Below the pieces are notes generated by a model. It had not been told where the DNA came from. It saw nothing but the letters and a program-made list of their open reading frames with translations, and searched no databases. A stretch of DNA of 28,665 nt from Acidobacteriota bacterium. Lineage in GTDB: Bacteria; Acidobacteriota; Terriglobia; Bryobacterales; Bryobacteraceae. The DNA lies in assembly GCA_023436715.1 (NCBI GenBank), contig JAEZIJ010000254.1, positions 1 to 28,665 on the forward strand, read 5' to 3'. Both the position numbers and the translations under genes were made by a program. Positions 24,405-28,665 of the stretch are shown here, in pieces; the stretch's first letter is position 1; each line of letters begins with the position of its first letter.

Positions 24405-26753
24405 GTGTACCGGCTATTCATACCGGCGCTCTTCGTGGGCGCGCTCATCGCCATCACCACCCCAACGGCAGCCCCGCCGCGGGCGTCCATCGCCATCGAT
24501 TACCCCGCGCCCGACTCCGTCTTCCCGCCTGAATTTCCCGCCCCCACTTTCATCTGGCGCGACCCCGCCCCCGCCGCCGCATCCTGGGTCATCGATGTCA
24601 CCTTCGCCGGCGCCGCCCCCATCCGCATCTCCGCCCGCGGAGAGCGCATGCGCATCGGTGAGATCGACCCGCGCTGCGTCGCGCCCACCAACCGTCCGCC
24701 CGCCCTCACGCCCGAGCAGGCCGCCGCCCATACCTGGAAGCCCGGCCCCGACATCTGGGCCGCCATCAAACGCCACTCCACCGCTGCCCCGGCCACCGTC
24801 ACCATCACAGGGTTCGCCCCGGGCAAGCCGGACCAGCCCGTGTCGCGCGGTGAGGTTGTCATCCGTACCTCGACCGACCCCGTCGGCGCGCCCATCTTCT
24901 ACCGCGATGTCCCGCTCATGCCGTCGGAAACCGAGAAGGGCGTCATCAAGCCGCTTGCCGCCTCCGCCGTGCCGCTCATCGCCTGGCGCCTGCGCAATGT
25001 TGGGGAAACCGGCAGCCGCCTGCTCATGCAGGGCCTCCACACCTGCGCCAACTGCCACTCCTTCTCGCGCGACGGAAAAACCCTCGGCATGGATGTCGAC
25101 GGCCCACAGAACGACAAGGGCCTCTACGCTATCGCCCCCATCCAGCCGCGGATGTCGATTAACAACGAAAACGTAATCGCCTGGAGCACCTTCCGCGGCA
25201 AGCTCGGAGGCCAGTTGCGGGTCGGCTTCATGTCCCAGGTCTCGCCCGACGGTCGTCACGTCGTAACCATGATCAACGACCCCGGCGCCGAACAGTCCGA
25301 ATATCAGCGCCGCAAGAATCCCACCGAGGTCGCCTACAACTATTACGTCGCCAACTTCAAGGATTACCGGTTCCTCCAGGTCTTTTATCCCACCCGCGGC
25401 ATCCTCGCCTGGTACAACCGCGCCGCGGGCGTGCTCCAGCCTCTACCCGGCGCCGATGATCCGCGCTACGTCCACACCAATGCCGTCTGGAGTCCTGACG
25501 GCAATTACATCGTCCTCGCCCGCGCTGAAGCCAGGGATCCCTACCCGCCCGGCGGCGCGATCGCCGAACGCGCCAATGATCCGCGCGAAACGCAGGTCCG
25601 CTACGACCTCTACCGCATCCCGTTCAACGGTGGCAAAGGCGGCCGGCCCGAACCCATCGCCGGAGCTTCCGCCAACGGCATGAGCAACAGCTTCCCCAAG
25701 ATTTCCCCTGACGGCCGTTGGCTCGTCTTCGTGCAGGCGCGCAACGGTCTGCTGATGCGCCCGGACGGTCGCCTCTACATCGTCCCCGCCTCGGGCGGCC
25801 AGGCCCGCCTCATGCGGTGCAATACGCCGCTGATGAACTCCTGGCACAGCTTCTCCCCCAACGGCCGCTGGCTGGTATTCTCCTCCAAGAGCCGCGGGCC
25901 TTACACCCAAATGTTCCTCACCCACATCGACGAACAGGGCAACGACTCCCCGGCCATCCTCATCGAAAACGCCACCGCCGCCAACCGCGCCGTGAACATT
26001 CCCGAGTTCGTCAACATTCCGCCGGACGGCCTGCTCGCCATCGATGCCCCCGTCACCGAGTATTACCGCGTGGCGGACGCCGCCGCCGATCTTGCCGGGA
26101 AGGGGCAGCATGAGGCCGCCGTTGCCGAGTGGAAGAAAGCCATCGAACTGAACCCCGGCGAAGCCTTGGCCCACAACAACCTGGGCGTGGCGCTGTCCGA
26201 AACTGGCAAACGGGACGAGGCCCTGGCGGAATACCAAAAGGCCCTGGAACTCAGCCCCGAGTATCCCGAAGCTCACAACAATCTCGGTGAGGTGCTGGTG
26301 AGCATGAGGAGAATCGGCGAAGCGATCCCGCACTTCGAAAAGGCGCTCGCCCTAAAGCCCGCCTACGCCAGCGCCCACAGCAATCTCGGAGCGGCCTTCG
26401 CCCGGCTCGGTCGAATCGAAGAGGCCCTGCCTTATCTCCGCAAGGCCGTCGAGTACAAGCCCGATTCCGCCGACGGGCATAACAATCTCGGTCTCGCCCT
26501 TGCCACGACCGGCAGGCTGGAAGAATCCATCCCTCATATCGAGCAGGCCGCCAAGCTCTCAGGCGGGCAGGAACCCATGATTCTCGACCTCCTGAGCCAG
26601 ATCTACGCCCAGGCCGGCCGCTATCCGGATGCCGCGGGCGCCGCGCGCCGCGCTCTCGCCGCCGCTACTCGGCGCAACGACGGCCGCCTCGCCCAAGCCA
26701 TTAAGGCCCGGCTCGCGGAATACGAATCGAGAATCTCCCCGGCGAAACCCTAG
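24405..26753 (+). CDS. Secreted protein with CxxCH motif, propeller repeats and TPRs
   Basis: This protein of about 782 residues starts with a hydrophobic signal (RLFIPALFVGALIAI). A beta-rich N-terminal region follows (about 25-165). A c-type haem attachment motif C-A-N-C-H sits at residues 214-218 (codons 25044-25058), followed by SFSRDGKT. Next is a TolB/WD40-like propeller with blades ending WSPDGNYIVLA, ISPDGRWLVFV and FSPNGRWLVFS (about 360-500). At the C-terminus are six TPR-type units (about 555-760, NNLGVALSETGKRDEALAEY pattern). The start is uncertain: GTG 24405 has a GGA upstream and TTG 24393 is possible. The CxxCH is a single motif and no methionine ligand is assigned. Function is unknown; a periplasmic electron or cell-envelope role is inference. 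Confidence 0.78.
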   Translation: MYRLFIPALFVGALIAITTPTAAPPRASIAIDYPAPDSVFPPEFPAPTFIWRDPAPAAASWVIDVTFAGAAPIRISARGERMRIGEIDPRCVAPTNRPPALTPEQAAAHTWKPGPDIWAAIKRHSTAAPATVTITGFAPGKPDQPVSRGEVVIRTSTDPVGAPIFYRDVPLMPSETEKGVIKPLAASAVPLIAWRLRNVGETGSRLLMQGLHTCANCHSFSRDGKTLGMDVDGPQNDKGLYAIAPIQPRMSINNENVIAWSTFRGKLGGQLRVGFMSQVSPDGRHVVTMINDPGAEQSEYQRRKNPTEVAYNYYVANFKDYRFLQVFYPTRGILAWYNRAAGVLQPLPGADDPRYVHTNAVWSPDGNYIVLARAEARDPYPPGGAIAERANDPRETQVRYDLYRIPFNGGKGGRPEPIAGASANGMSNSFPKISPDGRWLVFVQARNGLLMRPDGRLYIVPASGGQARLMRCNTPLMNSWHSFSPNGRWLVFSSKSRGPYTQMFLTHIDEQGNDSPAILIENATAANRAVNIPEFVNIPPDGLLAIDAPVTEYYRVADAAADLAGKGQHEAAVAEWKKAIELNPGEALAHNNLGVALSETGKRDEALAEYQKALELSPEYPEAHNNLGEVLVSMRRIGEAIPHFEKALALKPAYASAHSNLGAAFARLGRIEEALPYLRKAVEYKPDSADGHNNLGLALATTGRLEESIPHIEQAAKLSGGQEPMILDLLSQIYAQAGRYPDAAGAARRALAAATRRNDGRLAQAIKARLAEYESRISPAKP

Positions 26754-26833
26754 CGCAAGCTACGCGGTGTTTCAGATCGGTTGACGATCGCCACCGTTGT
26801 CATTTACGATTGAGCGTTCACCTCAAATTGACC

Positions 26834-27934
26834 GTGTCGAACAGCGCTGCAATTCTCAACCCCCGTCTCCGTGCTGCCGGCGAGTGGTTCCTGCGATCAG
26901 GCATCCAGGAAGCCTTCGGCGGCGTGGCCCGTTACTACCGCCCCGATCTGGACGGCAACGCCCTGGTTTCCACTGAAATCACGGGATACGCAACCAGTGC
27001 GCTCGTATTCCTGCACAATGTCACAGGCGACTCCGAATGTCTCGAGGCCGCTCTGCGCGCCGGAGTGTTCCTGGCGCGCGACGCCTGGAACAGTGCGCTT
27101 CGCGCCATGCCGTTCGAGTACTCGAGCAATGGGCACGCGCCCGAACCGCTGGCCTACTTTTTCGATACAGGCATTATTGTGCGCGCTCTGCTCGCCCTGT
27201 GGCGAAACTCCCATGACGTGGAGTTTCTGGATGCTGCCCAGCGCTGTGCCGAGTCGATGGCTCGCGATTTCGCCGCCGGCTCGGAATTCCACCCCGTCCT
27301 TGAATTGCCTTCAAAAAGGCCGGTCACGCGTGATCCGCGCTGGTCCCGTTCGCCGGGGTGCTATCAGCTGAAAGCTGCCCTCGCCTGGTGTGAACTGGCG
27401 GAGGAGACCGGCCGGGCGGATTTCCGCGCCCTATACGATCAGGAGCTTCGGCGCGCTTTGCGCGGCCACGACGCGTTCCCGTCCGGAGAAGGTGAGGGCG
27501 CCCGCACCATGGACAGGCTGCACGCCTACTCCTACTTCCTGGAGGGCTTGCTTCCGCGCGCCACTGAACGGGCCTGCGCCGCCGCGCTTCGGGAAGGCAT
27601 CGCACGCACTGCCGCGTTGCTGGCCGGCGTCGCCCCTGTTTTCGAGCGCTCGGACGTCTACGCCCAATTGCTGCGTGTGCGTATTTTCGCCGATGCGCTC
27701 GGCGTCGTGCCGCTGGACTGGGGCGCCGCGGAGGGCGAAGCCGCCGCAATCGCCAAATTCCAATGCTGCGAATCCGATCGCCGCACCGGCGGAGGATACT
27801 ACTTCGGGCAGAAAGCGGGCCAGTACCTCCCCTATATCAACCCGGTTTCGACCGCGTTCTGCGCCCAGGCGCTCGAGTTCTGGCGGCAGCGCTGCGCCGG
27901 GAGTTTCCATCCCGACTGGCGAACGCTGATCTGA
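26834..27934 (+). CDS. Hypothetical (alpha/alpha) barrel-like protein
   Basis: This gene of about 366 residues is not assigned to a known enzyme. The sequence is mainly helical with repeated helix pairs and aromatic and acidic residues at turns: GGVARYYRPDLDG (about 29-41), EYSSNGHAPEPLAYFFDTG (about 94-112), DRLHAYSYFLEGL (about 225-237) and GGGYYFGQKAGQYLPYINPV (about 315-334). This pattern resembles six-hairpin glycosidase or AGE-type epimerase barrels that act on sugars. No catalytic residue can be named. GTG 26834 is chosen; TTG 26810 is also open but coincides with a possible TACGAT promoter box (26805-26810). It follows the CxxCH-TPR gene by 80 bp. No signal peptide is visible, so it is probably cytosolic. 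Confidence 0.6.
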   Translation: MSNSAAILNPRLRAAGEWFLRSGIQEAFGGVARYYRPDLDGNALVSTEITGYATSALVFLHNVTGDSECLEAALRAGVFLARDAWNSALRAMPFEYSSNGHAPEPLAYFFDTGIIVRALLALWRNSHDVEFLDAAQRCAESMARDFAAGSEFHPVLELPSKRPVTRDPRWSRSPGCYQLKAALAWCELAEETGRADFRALYDQELRRALRGHDAFPSGEGEGARTMDRLHAYSYFLEGLLPRATERACAAALREGIARTAALLAGVAPVFERSDVYAQLLRVRIFADALGVVPLDWGAAEGEAAAIAKFQCCESDRRTGGGYYFGQKAGQYLPYINPVSTAFCAQALEFWRQRCAGSFHPDWRTLI

Positions 27935-27937
27935 GCA

Positions 27938-27988
27938 AAAGAATCCGGGGACACTCCGCGCTGGATACGGCGTGTCCCCGGATTCTTT
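27938..27988. terminator. Perfect 17-bp hairpin after the barrel-like gene
   Basis: AAAGAATCCGGGGACAC (27938-27954) and its exact complement (27972-27988) enclose a 17-base loop that can pair further (CCG/CGG). The A-rich left and T-rich right ends would suit a bidirectional terminator between the barrel gene and csp. The long perfect stem and the GTGTCCCC core also resemble dispersed REP-type elements. Confidence 0.65.
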
Positions 27989-28012
27989 CACGGCTTCCTT
28001 GCCTCGCGGCAC

Positions 28013-28048
28013 AAAAAAGGCGCAAACGGTGGAACCCGTTTACGCCTT
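28013..28048 (-). terminator. Intrinsic terminator of the cold-shock gene
   Basis: Read on the minus strand, the stem AAGGCG/CGCCTT plus AAACGG/CCGTTT (28017-28029 with 28036-28048) has 13 positions with one mismatch. It is followed by a run of six T (A28013-28018 on plus). It lies 36 bp past the csp stop codon at 28084, the expected place for a Rho-independent terminator. Confidence 0.8.
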
Positions 28049-28083
28049 GCTGGTGTTACGGATCAGTGAACGGGAAAGGGCGC

Positions 28084-28287
28084 CTAGACGATTTTAACGT
28101 CCTCGGCCTGAAGGCCTTTGGGCCCCTTCTTCACAGCGAACTCGACGGCGGCGCCTTCATCCAGCGTGCGATATCCGGATGATTGGATAGCGGAGAAGTG
28201 AACGAACACGTCCTCGCCGTTTTCTCTTTGAATGAAGCCATAACCTTTGGCCGCATTAAACCACTTTACAGTACCTTTTTCCTTCAT
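28084..28287 (-). CDS. Cold-shock domain protein (CspA family)
   Basis: This 67-residue single-domain nucleic-acid-binding protein has both RNA-binding motifs: KGYGFIQ (RNP1, residues 14-20) and VFVHF (RNP2, 27-31). It begins MKEKGTVKWFNAAKGYGF as the family does. It acts as an RNA chaperone that melts secondary structure and is often induced by cold or growth change. The ATG at 28285-28287 follows an AAGGA site eight bases upstream, with a further GAGGA directly beside it. Upstream lie a promoter and a structured leader of about 216 nt, as is common for csp genes. The gene is single and ends with an intrinsic terminator. Confidence 0.95.
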   Translation of the reverse strand: MKEKGTVKWFNAAKGYGFIQRENGEDVFVHFSAIQSSGYRTLDEGAAVEFAVKKGPKGLQAEDVKIV

Positions 28288-28346
28288 TCCTCAAATCCTT
28301 TTCTTGCACTTCTCGCGCTAGCTATTCGCCGCCGGAGAAAACTGCA

Positions 28347-28381
28347 CTTCGCACGCGCGGCCTGAAGACCGCGTCGCGAAG
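28347..28381 (-). promoter_or_regulatory. Hairpin in the csp leader
   Basis: CTTCGC (28347-28352) pairs with GCGAAG (28376-28381), and the inside strands CGG/CCG and CGCG/CGCG extend the stem. It lies about 60 to 95 bases upstream of the csp ATG on the minus strand. Such a stem could be part of a temperature-sensing or ribosome-access structure, but that is inferred. Confidence 0.4.
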
Positions 28382-28429
28382 CGGCTCGAACAACGTCTTT
28401 ACTGCCCTGTCTCCCACCAGGCGCTGGCC

Positions 28430-28459
28430 AAAAAAAGACCGCGCTTTTCCGCCGCGGTC
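28430..28459 (-). terminator. Intrinsic-terminator-like hairpin inside the csp leader
   Basis: On the minus strand GACCGCG (28459-28453) pairs with CGCGGTC (28443-28437), giving a 7-bp GC-rich stem with a nine-base loop. Seven T (A28430-28436 on plus) follow at once. It lies about 45 to 75 bases after the predicted transcription start and about 140 bases before the csp start codon. It may be a transcription attenuator, or the end of a short leader RNA of about 75 nt. Confidence 0.6.
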
Positions 28460-28509
28460 CCTCTGTTTCCAATCAGGCGAATAGCAGCAGCGCCAAATTG
28501 CTTCCTAAC

Positions 28510-28537
28510 CTTATACCACAACCTGTGTAGCTGGCAA
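28510..28537 (-). promoter_or_regulatory. Promoter of the cold-shock gene
   Basis: On the minus strand TTGCCA (28537-28532) and TATAAG (28515-28510) are five-of-six matches to consensus, spaced 16 bp apart. The start would be near 28503, giving a leader of about 216 nt to the csp ATG. Confidence 0.55.
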
Positions 28538-28561
28538 TGGAAAAAAAGTTGGATGTCAAGC

Positions 28562-28604
28562 CTCGTTAGAAATGTCCCCATTCTTAACTCGTTAGAACTG
28601 TCCC
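28562..28604. repeat. Two direct repeats of 17 bp, period 26 bp (IS-end-like)
   Basis: CTCGTTAGAAATGTCCC (28562-28578) is repeated at 28588-28604 with one change (A to C). Spaced direct copies of this sort often mark transposase binding sites at the end of an insertion sequence. No transposase is visible inside the window, so the element would continue to the right. Family assignment is not possible. Confidence 0.5.
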
Positions 28605-28665
28605 TTTTCCAGTTCCTTGCTTTTCTGTTCTTGGGGCTTCCGTCGTAGCGGAGCCCTGCGCCGCC

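Overview
The window is GC-rich bacterial chromosome with dense, mostly chromosome-type genes. The gene mix points to an acidobacterium, probably Bryobacteraceae/Solibacter-like. It includes secreted proteins of the VWFA-related type, a Tat-exported Gfo/Idh/MocA oxidoreductase, a Tat-exported lactonase, an ECF sigma/anti-sigma pair leading into a VIT-VWA protein, and a TPR/propeller protein. This taxonomic call is inferred from gene content and style, with no marker gene comparison.

Layout. Positions 1-103 are a long imperfect inverted repeat. ligA follows on the minus strand (125-2116). A diacylglycerol-kinase-like gene and a membrane metal-dependent hydrolase form a plus-strand pair (about 2150-4054). 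Positions 4090-5276 are accessory DNA: a Panacea/SocA-type antitoxin gene with a small partner gene (minus strand) and a decayed IS1-like transposase. A Tat-signal oxidoreductase and a Tat-signal lactonase follow on plus, then metY and an adenosine-specific kinase on minus. Positions 9818-11768 hold a second toxin-antitoxin-like module, an AbiEi-like regulator with a nuclease-like N-terminus overlapping a nucleotidyltransferase gene, behind a strong promoter with TTTCA/TGAAA inverted repeats.

Positions 11827-15890 encode an ECF sigma factor, a membrane anti-sigma-like protein and a secreted VIT-VWA protein in tight order. A YciE/YciF-type ferritin-like gene (16154-16645) has its own promoter and a leader of about 190 nt that can pair with its Shine-Dalgarno site. 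Two overlapping minus-strand genes (18434-16771) encode paralogous secreted VWA proteins with altered metal sites. RNase R (18940-21249) converges on a hybrid PAS histidine kinase (24187-21623), and a four-copy REP-like array lies between them. A secreted protein with a CxxCH motif, propeller repeats and TPRs follows, then a helical-barrel protein of unknown role.

The right end holds a 17-bp perfect hairpin, a cold-shock gene with an intrinsic terminator, and a structured leader with an internal terminator-like hairpin. At the edge is a 26-bp-period direct repeat that resembles an insertion-sequence end. No tRNA, rRNA or CRISPR array was seen.

How the genes work together. Housekeeping DNA/RNA functions (LigA, RNase R, Csp) are interspersed with two toxin-antitoxin-like modules and one envelope-directed sigma regulon. 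The points most worth a second look are the two toxin-antitoxin-like loci, the two structured leaders, the CxxCH-propeller-TPR fusion, the degenerate VWA pair and a kinase gene whose conserved N-terminus lies upstream of any usual start codon.
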